64,000 nt of DNA from Serratia rubidaea (GTDB lineage Bacteria > Pseudomonadota > Gammaproteobacteria > Enterobacterales > Enterobacteriaceae), in the NCBI GenBank assembly GCA_901472405.1, contig LR590463.1, positions 3,472,001 to 3,536,000 of the forward strand. Direction: 5' to 3'. This document shows positions 41,219-53,358 of this stretch, piece by piece (within the stretch, counting starts at the first letter, position 1; every line of letters starts with the position of its first letter). The notes under the pieces are model-generated. The model worked only from the letters and a program-made list of their open reading frames with translations. It ran no database searches and was not told the DNA's origin. The position numbers and the translations under genes are program-made.

Positions 41219-44200
41219 CTACAGCGTACGCAAGATACGGTTCAGCAGCGGCCCCAGCACCTTGAACGACGCCGGCGACACAATATCCACGTGCGCGCAG
41301 TCCAGCTCATGCACCTGCAGCGCATCGACATACTGCGCCCAGGTCTGCTGCACGTCCATTCCCGCCTGCAGCGTACGCTTGGCGACAAACAGCGTCGCCT
41401 GACCGCGGAAATTGGCGGTATGGGTGCGGGACAGCAAACGCACCGAGTCGGCGTAGTTAGCCTCGATATTGTCGAACATCGCCGTACGGGTCTCGCCCAA
41501 CGCCGGATCCAGCGTATCTTCCGATACCGCCAGGAACTGTTCACGCTCGCGCTGCACTTCCTTCAGCACGTTATCGTCCAGCATCACGTCCCAGTTCTGC
41601 GTTTCCGGCGGATAGGTATCCAGCAGCCCGAGGAACGCCACCTCTTCACCGCGCGCCTGCAGTCGGGCAGCGATGCCCTGCGCCAGCGTGCCGCCCAGCG
41701 AATAGCCGATAAAGTGGTACGGGCCGTGCGGCTGTACCGACAATACCGTCGCCAGGTGCGCCTCGCACACCTGATCCATATCCTCGCTCAGCGCCAGCGG
41801 GCCGTCAGGCCGCGGCGACTGAATGCCCACCAGCGACCAGTGCTGATCGATATAGCGCGGCAATACGCTGAACTGCCAGGAAAAACCGGAGGCCGGGTGC
41901 AGACAGAACAGCGTCGGGCCGTCGGTGGTGCGCAGCGGCAGTACGCTGTCGAAACCGCAGCGGTCGGCCTCTTCCTGCGTGCGCTCTTCCGCCAGCAGCG
42001 CCGCCAGTTGCTCCACCTTCGACGCCACCATCACCTGCCCCACCGATACCGCCTTACCCAGATCGCGGCGCAGTTCCGCCGCCAGGCGCATCGCCAGCAG
42101 CGAATGGCCGCCCAGGGCGAAGAAGTCGTCGTCGGCAAATACCTGCTCACGCTGCAGCAGACGGGCGAACACCGCCGCAATCTCACTTTCCAGCCCCGGC
42201 AGCGGTTCTCGGCCGGCGCTACGCGTGCCGCTTTGCGGCTGCGGCAGGGCTTTGCGGTCCAGTTTACCGTTGGCGCTCAGCGGCAGCTCCGCCATTTCCA
42301 CCAGCGCGACCGCACCATATGCGGCGGCAGACGGTCGGCCAGCGCGGCGCGCAGCGCTGCCGGATCCAGCGTCACCCCGGCCTGCGGCACCAGATAACCC
42401 ACCAGCTGACGTGCGTCGCCGCCGGCATCCGCCGGCGTCCCGGTCAGCACCAGCGCGTGGGTCACCGCCTGCTGTACGCCCGGCAGCGACAACAGCGCGT
42501 GTCGATCTCGCTCAGTTCAATACGCTGGCCGCGGATCTTCAGCTGATCGTCGCTGCGCCCCAGATATTCCACCGTCCCGTCGGGCAGCCAGCACGCCACA
42601 TCGCCGGTGCGGTACATGCGACCGCCGTCGCCGAACGGGTCGGCGACAAAGCGGCTGGCGGTCAGCTCCGGACGCCCCAGATAACCGTGCGCCAGCTGTA
42701 CGCCGGTCAGATACAGATCGCCGCGACGCCCGGCGGCACCGGGCGCAGACGCGCATCCAGAATACGCAGCCCGGTATTCCACACCGGCAGGCCAATCGGC
42801 ACGTTGGCGCCGGTCACCGCCGCCAAGGCGTCGCCCAGGCCGGATGCCAAGTCACGTCCACCGCGGCCTCCGTCGGCCGTACAGGTTATGCAACGGCACC
42901 GCGGTGCGGCTCTGCCACTGGCGGCACAGCTCGGCCGGCAGCGCTTCGCCGCTGCAGAACACCCGCTGCAGGCTGGCGCACTGTTCGACCGCCTCCCGCC
43001 CCTCCAGCGCGCTGACGAACGCCGCCAGCATCGAAGGTACAAAGTGCAGAGTGGTGACGCGGTGGCGGGCGATCAGCTGCTGCAGCTGCTGCGGGTCGCG
43101 GTGCGCTTCCGGCGGCGCCATCACCAGCTGCGCGCCGACCATCAGCGGCCAAAAGAACTCCCAGACCGACACGTCGAAGCTGCACGGCGTCTTCTGCAGC
43201 ACCACGTCCTGCGCATTGAGCGGATAGTGGTTCTGCATCCACAGCAGACGGTTGACGATAGCCTGATGACCGACCAGCACCCCTTCGGCCGGCCGGTGGA
43301 GCCGGAGGTAAAAATAATGTAGGCCGGATGATGCGCGTCGGCCCGTCAGCGCGACCTGCGCAGCGTGGTCGGCGGCAGCGGCGCATCGTACAAAAGGATC
43401 TCCCCCCTGGCCGGCAAAAACGCGCCTGCTGCGACGGTTCGGTGATAATCAGCCGCGGCGCAGCGTCTTCCAGCATCATCGCCAGGCGCTCATCGGGATA
43501 GCCGGTATCCAGCGGCAGATAGGCGGCGCCGGCTTCGACTATCGCCATCAGCGCCAGCGACAGAAACACCGAACGCGGCAGCGCCACGGCGACGATATCG
43601 CCGGCCGTACGCCTTGTCGCTCACTGACGCGCCAGCGCGCTCACCTGTTCACGGGTTTCACGGTAGCTAAAGCGGAAATGCGCATCGGACAGCGCCGGCG
43701 CATCGGCGTGCGCTGCGCCTGCTGCGCCAGCAGGCCCGCTCAGCGTCTGCGGCGCCACCGGGGTGCGCGGTATCATTGACCCGCGCCAGCAGCGCATGGT
43801 CGGCGGCGGTCAGCATATCGCCTCCCCACCGGCAACTGCGGCCGGGCGCTGAACTGGCTCAGCAACAGCGGCAGGCGCTGCAGGTGGGCCGCCAGTTCAT
43901 CACGCTGATAACGCTCGCATTGGCCAAACAGTTCCACCTTCAGCCGGCCGTCGTCGCCGATAAACAGCGCAATTTCCAGATCGCGCACCGGGCCGGAAGC
44001 CAGATCGTGCGTAATGCGGTAATACCGTCAAAATCCAGTTGGTAATCAAACATCTTGAAGTTGAACACCGTGCCGTACAGCGGCTCGGCATCGCCGATGC
44101 GTCCAGATCGCGCTGCACCTGCTCGGCATCATACCGCTGATGGCGGCGCACCTTTTTCAGCTCGCGCTGAGGGTGAGCGCCACCTCCGTCAGCGTCGCCT

Positions 44201-45146
44201 GCGGATCCACCCGCATCGCCATCGGCAAAACGTTAATCACCGCCCGGTGGCGCACAGCGCGGCGGAGCCGGTGCGGCGCATAAAGATAAAGCCGGCGCTG
44301 AAGTGCGGCTGGCCGCTCAGGCGCGACACCCACAGCGCCAGCAGCGCCACCGCCATATCGGCGGCGTTGAGCTGATGCGGCTGACCCAGCGCCGTCAGCG
44401 GCGCAAAATCGGCGCCGAACAGTGCTGGCTCAGGCCGGTGAATGCGCGTGGTCGGCGCCTGTCCGGCCAGCGGCTGCGGGCTGAGGGTCGCGGCGGCGGC
44501 AGCTGGGCGGCCTTGTCGCGCCAGTAATCGGCATCGCGCTGCCGGCCGGCGGACTGCTGATAGGCCTGATATTCGGCCACCACCTCACCAAAGCCGCTGA
44601 ACGGCGTCGGATCCGGCGTTTCGCCGCGGCGCAGCCGGCTGTAAATATGGGCGACGCGCCGGGTAATGGCGGTAAAGCTGAAGCCGTCAACCAGCAGATG
44701 GTGATAGCGTTGATACCAGAACCAGCGGTCGTCCGCCACGCGCATCAGCACGTTGCGGTACAGCGGTTTGCGCTGCTCACCCGCAGTTCGCCGTTAAGAT
44801 CGATATCCATCAGCGCCGTCGCCGCGGCTTCGGCGTCTGCCGAATCGGTAAAGTCGACATATTCCGCCGCGTGGATGGCAAACTCCGCGTCCAGCCACTG
44901 CAGCGGTACGCCGTCGCGCTCTTCAAAGCGCAGGCGCAGGGTATCGGCTTCGGACAGTCCGAGGCCGATGGCGCGCAGCAGGCACTCTGGATCCAGCACG
45001 CCGTTCAGTTCAATATAATGCGCCACCGCGTAGGCATTGCCATGCGGTGAAAGCTGATCGGCGACCCAGATACCGGGCTGCGCCGCAACCAGCGGCATCT
45101 CCGGGCTTGCCTGCTGCCCCGCCGCTAATGTAGAAATTTCTGACAC
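41219..45146 (-). CDS. entF: EntF, enterobactin synthase NRPS (C-A-T-TE), many frame breaks
   Basis: EntF activates serine, condenses it with DHB from EntB and cyclises three units to enterobactin. Total span fits about 1,310 residues. Condensation domain: the N-terminus [18 protein letters not shown], then [12 protein letters not shown] (active-site HHxxxDG). Adenylation: [58 protein letters not shown] and [14 protein letters not shown]. Carrier: [18 protein letters not shown]. Thioesterase: [13 protein letters not shown] (catalytic Ser). The last 1,080 bp, carrier plus thioesterase, are clean. From 42300 to 44760 the frame changes more than ten times, for example near 43295 where PKGVLVGHQ needs one G. 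I treat this as the worst error cluster in the window; only resequencing can exclude decay. Confidence 0.85.
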
Positions 45147-45163
45147 CGTACTTGCTCCAGTTA

Positions 45164-45373
45164 TTATTGTTGTTCACGCTGCGCGGCGGGCCGCATGTCC
45201 TGCCAGTGCGTTTCCAGCCAGCCGACGCACTCGGCGCGCTCCGCCGGGCCGAACACCGTACGCCAGCCGGCCGGGGCCGGGCTGAAGTCGGGCCACAGGC
45301 TGTACTGCTGCTGTGCATTGCACAAAATCAGGCAACGCTGCTGCGGGTCGTCAAACGGGTTCTGCATGTCCAT
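45164..45373 (-). CDS. ybdZ: MbtH-like protein YbdZ
   Basis: MbtH-like proteins bind and stabilise NRPS adenylation domains, here EntF. The 69 residues carry the family pattern: NPFDDPQQRCLILCNAQQQYSLWPDF, with the three conserved tryptophans (SLWP, GWRTV, WLETHW). Only short parts are quoted for location. It lies between fes and entF, 17 bp before entF, exactly as in E. coli. Intact. Confidence 0.94.
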   Translation of the reverse strand: MDMQNPFDDPQQRCLILCNAQQQYSLWPDFSPAPAGWRTVFGPAERAECVGWLETHWQDMRPAAQREQQ

Positions 45374-46732
45374 CGCGGGCTCCTTGAATCAGACGAGGAT
45401 TGGCGGCCGGCGTGGCCTGGTGGGCGGTGGCAAAGGTCGGCTGCCAAAGCGCCTGCAGGCCGTCCAGCAGGCCGCCGCGCCAGCACAGCGCATCGTGGCC
45501 GCCTTCAACCGCCCGGTAATGCACCCGGTGGCCGCCCCGGCTGAGCAGGGTCGCCATCTGGCCGCTGACCTGATGCACCAGCGGTTCATGCATGCCGGCT
45601 TCCATAAACACTTTCAGCGAACCGTGGTTGCCCAGCCCTTCTTCAACCTGACGCTGCAGCCAGCAGGCGTCTTCCGGCGGGGTCGGCAGCTGCAGCATAT
45701 CGCGCCGCGGCCACCAGAAAGAGCCGGACTGGCTAACCACCGCGCCGAAACGCTGCGGCCAGTTCAGCCGGCGTACAGCGCGGAGAGGCCGCCAAAGCTC
45801 TGCCCGGCCACCACGGTGCGCGCGGCCTCGGCGCTGTGCGGCGCCCACTGCGCCAACTGCGGCAGCAGCTCTTCCTGCAGCGCCAGCCAGAACTCGGCGT
45901 TACAGCCCAACTCCCGGGCGCGATGCGGCAAATCGATAATATCGATCAGCACATAGACGGCTGCCGGCAGTTGGCCCTCGCGGGTCATCCGCATCAGCGG
46001 GTCCCACACCGGCATCTGCTGCGCCCAGAACTGGCCGTCGAGCAGAATCGCCAGCGGCCGCTGCGCCGCATCGGCGTCGCCGGTGGTGTACACCCACACT
46101 TTGCGGCTGTTGCCGAGCCGTTTCGCTGTGCCAGGTATGGTGCTGCAGACGCGCCGGCGCCGGCGGAACGCAGCGGCCGCTGGCGACGTCATAGTTGTCA
46201 AAATCGCGCCAGGCGGCTGCGGCGGCGCTTTTGGCATATGCAGCCCGGAGACGATATTGCCGCCGGCGGCGGGCCAGGAGCGGTAAGGGTTCAGCAGGTC
46301 GTGCGTCGCCCCGGCGAACACCTGATGCCACCAGTGGCGTCGCGCATGCATATTGGCATGGGCATCCGCCCCGTCGACGCGCAGCGGCCGGTCATCCATG
46401 CTGGGAATAAAGCAGTAACTGCCGCGCCAGTCGGCGTTCAGTTCAGTTTGCCAGTACCACACATCACTGCCGCTCAGACGCTGCAGACTCTGCGGCGGAT
46501 TCGGCTGATGATGGTCGGTCAGACAATTAATGTTTGATCCAGACGCGCCGGTAGGCGGAGGTCAATTCGCAACCTGCGGATCGCGCCAGAGGAAGGTCAC
46601 CGTCCAGCGGCCGTTGTCGGCCGGCTCCACCAGCGGCGTGCCGCGCCGGGCTATCTCCAGCCACCAGCCATGGCTCCCGACGTGTTTGCTTGTTAATAAC
46701 GTACTGCTTGCTGGCTGTTGTTCTGTTTTCAA
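45351..46732 (-). CDS. fes: Fes, enterobactin esterase (several frame breaks)
   Basis: Fes hydrolyses ferric enterobactin in the cytoplasm to release iron. Recognisable pieces are GSHGWWLEIARRGTPLVEPA and VTFLWRDPQ at the N-terminus, WYWQTELNADWRGSYCFIPS, VYTTGDADAAQRPLAILLDG, and the esterase elbow VVAGQSFGGLSALYAG. Near the end GGHDALCWRGGLLDGLQALW carries the catalytic His. The start is uncertain; TTG at 46732 (MKTEQQPAS) is in frame and preceded by GGTGAGTGGG. Breaks occur near 46560, 46520, 46215, 46120 and 45770. The stop overlaps the start of ybdZ by 23 bp. Confidence 0.82.
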
Positions 46733-47045
46733 AACACCCACTCACCTGGTCGTTGGCATAACACATTGTGCGCACGGAAAATATCCGGCTGCCCTACCGC
46801 ATATATAGATACGGTAAATCGAATACTATTGATAATTATTTTCATTTGCAATAGTGTGTACGGGCCCATAAACAGGGCCGGTATTCTTCATCGGGGACGG
46901 ATGCCGATTATTGACAGCGGGTCGAATGCCGGGAGCGTCTCCGGCTTATTCAATCCATGAATCATTGAAGACATAAAAAACGACAACCGGCTGCCCTGTC
47001 GGCATGAGCTACGCCGCAGGGATGGCAAAACGGCAGGAATTCACA
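46733..47045. other. Divergent fes-fepA intergenic region
   Basis: The 313 bp hold the two divergent promoters. The only strong signal I see is the Fur-like box at 46831-46849. A run of short open frames has no support as genes. Confidence 0.5.
46831..46849. promoter_or_regulatory. Fur-like box of fes/fepA
   Basis: GATAATTATTTTCATTTGC matches 14 of 19 Fur consensus positions, in the divergent promoter region where E. coli also has its fepA-fes Fur site. Confidence 0.65.
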
Positions 47046-49332
47046 ATGAATCACGCACTTTCTCGTTATTCCCTGGCGACCTTGATCGGCCTGGGATTAG
47101 GCGCGTCCACTTTGGCGCACGCCGCACAGCAAACGGACACCCCCTCAAACGCGGAAAAAACCGCCGCCGCAGACGATAAAAAACCGGCTGAAGACACCAT
47201 TTTTAGTCACCGCCGCCAAGCAGAACCTGCAGGCGCCCGGCGTCTCCACCATCACCGCCGACGAAATCAAAAAGCGCCCGCCGGCGCGCGACATCAGCGA
47301 ACTGGTGCGCACCATGCCCGGCGTCAACCTGACCGGCAACTCCACCAGCGGCCAGCGCGGCAACAACCGCCAGTTGGATATCCGCGGCATGGGGCCGGAA
47401 AATACGCTGGTGCTGATCGACGGCATGCCGGCCAGCAGCCGCAACTCGGTGCGTCAGGGCTGGCGCGGCGAGCGCGATACCCGCGGCGATACCGCCTGGG
47501 TGCCGCCGGAAATGATTGAACGCATCGAAGTGCTGCGCGGCCCGGCCGCCGCCCGCTACGGCAGCGGCGCCGCCGGCGGCGTGGTCAATATCATCACCAA
47601 AAAACAGACCAAAGAGCTCCACGGCTCGCTGAACGCCTACTACAACATTCCGCAGCATAAAGACGAAGGCGCCACCAAACGCACCGACTTCAGCCTGTCC
47701 GGGCCGTTGACCGATACGCTGAGCTTCCGCCTGTTCGGCGGCTACAGCAAAACCCAGGCCGACGCCCAGGATATCAACCAGGGCCATCAGTCCGCCCGCT
47801 ACGGCGACTATGCCGACAGCCTGCCGGCCGGCCGTGAGGGGGTGATCGATAAAAACATCAACGGCCTGCTGCACTGGGACTTCGCCCATCTGCAATCGCT
47901 GGAGTTCGAATACGGTTACGGCCGTCAGGGCAACCTGTACGCCGGCGATACCCAGAACACCAACACCAATGATCTGGTGAAGGAGATGTACGGTAAAGAG
48001 GCTAACCGTATGTATCGCGAAACCTACGCCTTACGCTACCAGGGCGCCTGGGACAACGGCGTCAGCACCAATAACTACGTGCAATATGAAAACACCCGCA
48101 ACTCGCGGATGAACGAAGGGCTGGCGGGCGGCACCGAAGGGATCTTCAACGAGAAAAACGCCGGCTTTAACGACACCGATCTGGACGATATCCTGCTGCA
48201 CAGCGAAGTCAGCGTGCCGTTCGACATGTGGGTGCCGCAAACCGCCACGCTGGGCGCCGAGTGGAACCAGCAGAAGATGAAGAGCAGTTCGATCGTCAGC
48301 CAGGCGCTGCAGGGCGGCGATATTGACGGCGTTTCCAGCGCGGACCGCAGCCCCTACTCGTCCGCGCGCATTTTCTCGCTGTTTGCCGAAGATAATATCG
48401 AGCTCACCGACACCACCATGCTGACGCCGGGCATGCGCTATGACCACCACTCGGTGTCCGGCGATAACTGGAGTCCGTCGCTGAACCTGTCGCAGGAGCT
48501 GGGGGAGTACTTCACCCTGAAGATGGGCATCGCCCGCGCCTATAAAGCGCCGAACCTGTTCCAGACCAACCCGAACTACATCCTGTACAGCAAGGGCCAG
48601 GGCTGCGCCAACAGTTCCAGCGGCGTCGGCTGCTACCTGATGGGCAACGACGACCTGAAAGCGGAAACCAGCGTCAACAAAGAGATCGGCCTGGAGTTCC
48701 ACAACGACGGTTGGCTGGCCGGCGTCACCTACTTCCGCAACGACTACCGCAACAAGATCGAGGCCGGTTATACCCCGATCAGCCGAACCAGCAACGGTAA
48801 AACCGATGTCTATCGCTGGGAGAACGTGCCCAAGGCGGTGGTGCAGGGTCTGGAAGGGTCGCTGAACGTGCCGGTCAGCGAAACGATCTCCTGGACCAAT
48901 AACCTGACCTATATGATCGAGAACAAGAACAAAACCACCGGCGATTACCTGTCGGTGATTCCCAAGTACACGCTCAACTCCACCCTGAGCTGGCAGGCGA
49001 CGCAGGATCTGTCGATGCAGAGCACCCTGACCTGGTACGGTCGTCAGAAGCCGAAGAAGTACAACTACAAAGGGGAAGCCACCACCGGCAGCGAAAGACG
49101 CGAGGTCAGCCCGTACGCCGTCGTCGGCCTCAGCGCCACCTACGACGTCAGCAAAAACGTCAGCATGACCGCCGGGGTCGACAACCTGTTCGACAAACGC
49201 CAGTTCCGCGCCGGCAATGCGCAGAACGTCGGCAACCCGACCACCGGCGCGATCAATATCGCCGGCGCCGGGGCGGCCACCTACAACGAACCGGGCCGCA
49301 CCTTCTATATGAGCATCAACACCCACTTCTGA
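47046..49332 (+). CDS. fepA: FepA, TonB-dependent ferric-enterobactin outer-membrane receptor (frameshifted)
   Basis: FepA imports ferric enterobactin (and often colicins) through the outer membrane with TonB energy. A signal peptide (MNHALSRYSLATLIGLGLGA to AHA) is followed by a TonB box-like DTILVTAA. The plug domain has DISELVRTMPGVNLTGNS, RQLDIRGMGPENTLVLIDG and RYGSGAAGGVVNIITK. A 22-strand barrel ends FYMSINTHF with the C-terminal Phe required for insertion. The signal-peptide part and the rest are in different frames: one extra T near 47203 in ATTTTTAGTC. Repaired length is about 760 residues. Fur box upstream, terminator 48 bp downstream. Confidence 0.93.
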
Positions 49333-49379
49333 TCGTGGGTCACGCCGGGCTGAAAACATCTTTCCCCGGCAGTGCAATG

Positions 49380-49411
49380 AAAAAACCGGTCGCCACGCTG
49401 ACCGGTTTTTT
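49380..49411 (+). terminator. Terminator after fepA
   Basis: The stem AAAAAACCGGTC / GACCGGTTTTTT has an 8-base loop. Its A run also allows function on the minus strand, for budB. Confidence 0.85.
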
Positions 49412-49468
49412 ATTATCGACGATCTCCACAACGAGTCCGTCATCTTTCGATGGCGTCAATAAACCCGC

Positions 49469-51154
49469 TTAAATCATCTGGCTGAAGTTCATCTGCGCCA
49501 TCAGCTTGTAGTTATCGGCGTAATCCACCGGAATCGCCACCACCACCGGCCCCTGAATCTCCATCGCCTTACGCAGCATCGGCCGCAGATCGTCCACCGA
49601 CTGGACGGCAAAGCCCACCGCGCCGCAGGATTCGGCGTAGGCTTTAAAATCAATCGGCCCGAATGACACGCCGGATTTACGCTGGTATTTGTTCACCTCC
49701 TGCATTTCCACCATGTTATAGGCGTTGTCCACCCAGATAACGTGCACGATATTGGTTTTCAGCCGCACCGCGGTTTCCAGCTCCATGCTCGACTGCATAA
49801 AGCCGCCGTCGCCGGAAATCGACAGCACCTTGTCCCCCGGCCGCACCAGCGCCGCGCCGATGGCCCACGGCAGCGCCACGCCCATGGTCTGCTGGCCGTT
49901 GGAAATCAGCAGCTGACGCGCGCGGAAGCTGTACAGATAGCGGGCGATCCAGATATGGAAGCTGCCCATATCCACGCACAGCGTCACGTCGTCGCTGACG
50001 ATATCCTGCAGCTCCTTGACGATGCGCAGCGGGTGAATCGGCATGCCGCCGCGGCGCGCCGCGCGCTCGGCCAGTTCACTGCGCTGACGACCCAGATCGG
50101 CGAGAATGGTTTCCACCTCGGTCGGGATCGCCAGCCGCCCCGGCAGGCTGGCGCTGAGCGCCTGAATGGTGGCGCTGATATTGCCCACCAGTTCGACGTC
50201 CGGCCGGTAACAACAGTCAATCTCCGCCGGCTGTACGTCGATATGCACCAGTTTCAGGTGGCGTGCGCCGTTCCACATGCACGGGTCGTACTCAATCGGC
50301 CCGTAACCAACGCTGACCACCAGATCGGCCTTCTGCAGCAGCTGATCCGCCGGCTGGTTATTGAACAAGCCGACGCGGCCGGCGAAACGGGCAAAGTGAT
50401 TGACGTCAATCGCCCCGGCCGCCTGATAGGTGCCGACCACCGGCATCTGCGTGCGGTACAGCAGTTGACGCACCGCCTCGCTGTTTTCCGGCCGGCTGGC
50501 CTGCAGCCCCAGCAGCAGCACCGGGCATGCGGCCTGCTGAATCAGCGCCGCCGCCCGCTGAATATCCTCGCCGGCCGCGGCGCCCATGCGCGGCGCGGGA
50601 CAGCCGGCCAGCACCGGCGCGCTCACCGGCTCATTGACGATATCCATCGGCAGGCTGATAAAGGAGGCTCCCGGGCGACCGAACTCGGCGCTGCGGAAGG
50701 CGTTGGCGATCACTTCGGAAATCGCCGAGCCGGCGTGCACCTCGGCGCAATATTTGGTCACCGGGCGGAACATGCTGACGGTATCCATACTCTGGTGGGT
50801 CTGCTTGAGGTTATCGGCGCGTTTTACCGCCCCGCCCAGCGCCACCACCGCATCGCCTTCCGACGTGGCGGTCGCCAGGCCGGTGATCAGGTTGGAGCTG
50901 CCGGGGCCGGAGGTGACCAGCGCCACCCCGGCCTTGCCGGTCAGGCGGCCGACCGCCGCCGCCATAAAGGCGGCGTTGGCCTCGTGGCGCACCACCACGG
51001 TCTCAATCGACGGCGCATCCTCCAGCGAATCAAACACCCGGTCGATTTTCGCCCCGGGGATGCCGAACACGTGCTTCACCCCCTGCGCTTCCAGATTCTT
51101 CACCACCAAATCGGCGCCGCACTGCCAGTTTTCATCCGTTGTAAGCTGTTTCAT
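49469..51154 (-). CDS. budB: BudB/AlsS, catabolic acetolactate synthase
   Basis: This ThDP enzyme joins two pyruvates to alpha-acetolactate in the acetoin/2,3-butanediol pathway. The 561 residues match catabolic AlsS/BudB, not biosynthetic IlvB-type enzymes. The catalytic glutamate is in [14 protein letters not shown] (about 50) and the ThDP-binding motif begins [17 protein letters not shown] (about 447) and ends [13 protein letters not shown]. It follows budA by 69 bp in one operon. No regulatory subunit gene is present, as expected for the catabolic form. Intact. Confidence 0.94.
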   Translation of the reverse strand: MKQLTTDENWQCGADLVVKNLEAQGVKHVFGIPGAKIDRVFDSLEDAPSIETVVVRHEANAAFMAAAVGRLTGKAGVALVTSGPGSSNLITGLATATSEGDAVVALGGAVKRADNLKQTHQSMDTVSMFRPVTKYCAEVHAGSAISEVIANAFRSAEFGRPGASFISLPMDIVNEPVSAPVLAGCPAPRMGAAAGEDIQRAAALIQQAACPVLLLGLQASRPENSEAVRQLLYRTQMPVVGTYQAAGAIDVNHFARFAGRVGLFNNQPADQLLQKADLVVSVGYGPIEYDPCMWNGARHLKLVHIDVQPAEIDCCYRPDVELVGNISATIQALSASLPGRLAIPTEVETILADLGRQRSELAERAARRGGMPIHPLRIVKELQDIVSDDVTLCVDMGSFHIWIARYLYSFRARQLLISNGQQTMGVALPWAIGAALVRPGDKVLSISGDGGFMQSSMELETAVRLKTNIVHVIWVDNAYNMVEMQEVNKYQRKSGVSFGPIDFKAYAESCGAVGFAVQSVDDLRPMLRKAMEIQGPVVVAIPVDYADNYKLMAQMNFSQMI

Positions 51155-51223
51155 GGTTCCACCTCATAAAGTAAAAAAATCGACCGCCGCTGTTGCGCCG
51201 CAGCCAGTACGGCGCAGGCCTGT

Positions 51224-52003
51224 TTAGCCTTCGGCAGAACGAATGGCGCTGTCCAAATCCTCCGGGCAGAGGTTGGTGCGCAGAAAATCCGCATCGTGCG
51301 GTAACTGAAGGTTGAGACGCGTGATCACGCCGAACTGCAAACGGCCCCGCTCCAGCTGATAATCCAGCACGTGGCCGCCGCCGTTACGGTCGTCGGTAAC
51401 GAAATGCTCGTGATAGCCGGCCACGCCGATGCCCTGCATATAATCCGGCGAGCGAAAGCCCACCAGCGTGCCGCGACTCTGCGTAAAGGCGAAGGTCGGC
51501 TGCGCCTCTATCGCCTCCAGCATCGGCTTGTAGGGACGCTCCTGGCGCGGTACGGTGCGGGTTTCCACATGGCTGAATTCACCGTCGACGCGCAGCGCGC
51601 AGAACAGATTGGGCGAGGCCACCTGTTCGTCGATGCACTGATGCAGCTGGGCCTTGGTGATGGGACGTTCGAAATGCTGTGTGACGCTGGGTTTGAAAAA
51701 GGTCACCACGGCAAACGGCGTTTTTTGATCCTGCCGCGCCGGACGTGCGCTGCCGTCGGCGCGCAGCTGATGAATTTCCTGGTCAAAGGCGATCAGTTCG
51801 CCGTCGAGATGGTTGAAGGTTCCCAGACCGAAATCGCCGTGGCGCAGCAGTTCCGCGATGGTGACGTCTCCCTCGTACACCCCGCCGATCAGCGCGCTCA
51901 TCAACGATATCTGGTAAATCTCCCCTTCGCCGGTGGTCGCCGACTGGCTGGCAAACCCCTGCGCCAAATGCTGCGCGCAGGAACACCCGTGGTTCTGGTT
52001 CAT
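51224..52003 (-). CDS. budA: BudA, alpha-acetolactate decarboxylase
   Basis: BudA decarboxylates alpha-acetolactate to acetoin. The start MNQNHGCSCAQHLAQG is chosen by homology, giving 259 residues. Zinc-binding residues are in GVAGYHEHFVTDDRNGGGHV (about 190-210), with the family LGTFNHLDGELIAFD (about 60) and TLVGFRSPDYMQGIGV (about 170). It is first in the budAB operon, and budR is divergent across a 391-bp region. Intact. Confidence 0.94.
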   Translation of the reverse strand: MNQNHGCSCAQHLAQGFASQSATTGEGEIYQISLMSALIGGVYEGDVTIAELLRHGDFGLGTFNHLDGELIAFDQEIHQLRADGSARPARQDQKTPFAVVTFFKPSVTQHFERPITKAQLHQCIDEQVASPNLFCALRVDGEFSHVETRTVPRQERPYKPMLEAIEAQPTFAFTQSRGTLVGFRSPDYMQGIGVAGYHEHFVTDDRNGGGHVLDYQLERGRLQFGVITRLNLQLPHDADFLRTNLCPEDLDSAIRSAEG

Positions 52004-52394
52004 GCAATACTCCTCCACCAGCGCGGACATACGGCGTCCGCGCGTTTGCTATGCTGCACGGCCTGTTTCGTGTTGGCACGATTCAGCCGCCGGCAACAAA
52101 AAATCGACCGCCAGGGTCGAAACCACGCGGGCGGAAACAAATGATTAACATTATTAACCTTTAATTTCGCCAAGCCCGTCGTGATAAAAACGTTTTCTGG
52201 TGTTGAAGCAAAAAATGGCGTGCCGGAGGCTATCCGCCGCAACCACGTAACAAGTTATGACAGCAGTAATATTTATACATTTCTTCTTGATAAACCGGCG
52301 ATTATGCCGTCCTATCGCCTTAAAAAGAGTAGGCTTAAGCCGCCGCGCTGAGAACCCTATATTCATAAGAAACGCTTTTGCATATAATGCAAAG
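52004..52394. other. budA-budR intergenic region
   Basis: No gene. It holds two divergent promoters. I see no confident operator; the region 52140-52180 is locally AT-rich (ATTAACATTATTAACC). Confidence 0.45.
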
Positions 52395-53296
52395 ATGAAC
52401 GACACCCGTTATGCCGAACATTTGCCGATTTTTCTGGAAGTCGCCCGACTGGGCAGCTTCTCCGCCGCGGCCCGCAAGCTGGGTATGGTGCCCTCGTCGC
52501 TGGTGCGCCACATTGATACGCTGGAGCAACAGCTGGCGGTCACGCTGTTTATCCGCTCAACCCGCGGCCTGCAGCTGACCGACGCCGGCAGGATGCTGCA
52601 AAGCCGCGCTGCAGCGCTGCAGGCCGATATGCTGACCCTGCGCGCCGAGCTGCACTCACTCGGCGAGGTGCCGCAGGGCGTACTGCGCATCAGCTGCCTG
52701 CCGACCTTCGGCAAAACCTATCTGTTGCCGCTGCTGCCGGAACTGACGCGGCGCTATCCGCAGCTGGCGGTGGAGCTGGATTTCACCGAACGCCCCGCCG
52801 ACCCCAAACAGGAGTCCCTCGACGCCGCGCTGCGTATCGGCGAGCAGAAAGACAGCTCGCTCTACGCGCGCCGCATCGCCACCCAGCGCTGGCTGATGTG
52901 CGCCAGCCCGGCGTACGTCGCCCGCTATGGCCGCCCGGATACGCTGGCCGACCTGCCGCAGCACCGGCTGATCGCGCGTTTGCATCAGCAACAGCCAACC
53001 TGCTGGGGGCAGATTCTCGACGCCGCGCTGCTGAACCGCTGCAACCTGGTGCTGCGCTGCGATGACTTCACCGCCCAGCGGATGGCGGCGCTCAGCGGTA
53101 TCGGCATCACCTTCCTGCCCAACTGGGTAGTGGGGCCGGACGTGCAAAGCGGCGCGCTGTTGCCGCTGATGGACGACCCGCGCGGCGAGGAACAAGGGAT
53201 TTATCTGCTGCGCCGGTAGCCCGGGTTTCCGCCAGGCTGGCGGCCTTCACCGCGCTGCTGCAGCAATATATCGGCCAGCCGCCCAGCTGGGCCTGA
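52395..53296 (+). CDS. budR: BudR-like LysR regulator of the acetoin operon (late frame break)
   Basis: This LysR regulator divergent from budA is expected to activate budAB in response to acetate or low pH. The start MNDTRYAEHLPIFLEVARLG has a helix-turn-helix FSAAARKLGMVPSSLVRHID (about 22-41). The plain frame stops at TAG 53217-53219 after YLLRR, but a different frame reads on RVSARLAAFTALLQQYIGQ to TGA at 53294-53296. One base inserted near 53215 gives a standard 300-residue protein. A genuinely short protein is possible, but the fit favours an error. Confidence 0.84.
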
Positions 53297-53358
53297 TACG
53301 CCGGGTTATTTCATCCTTCTTCGCTTCAGGGTACAGTAGCCGCAGCCAAGGAGACTTT

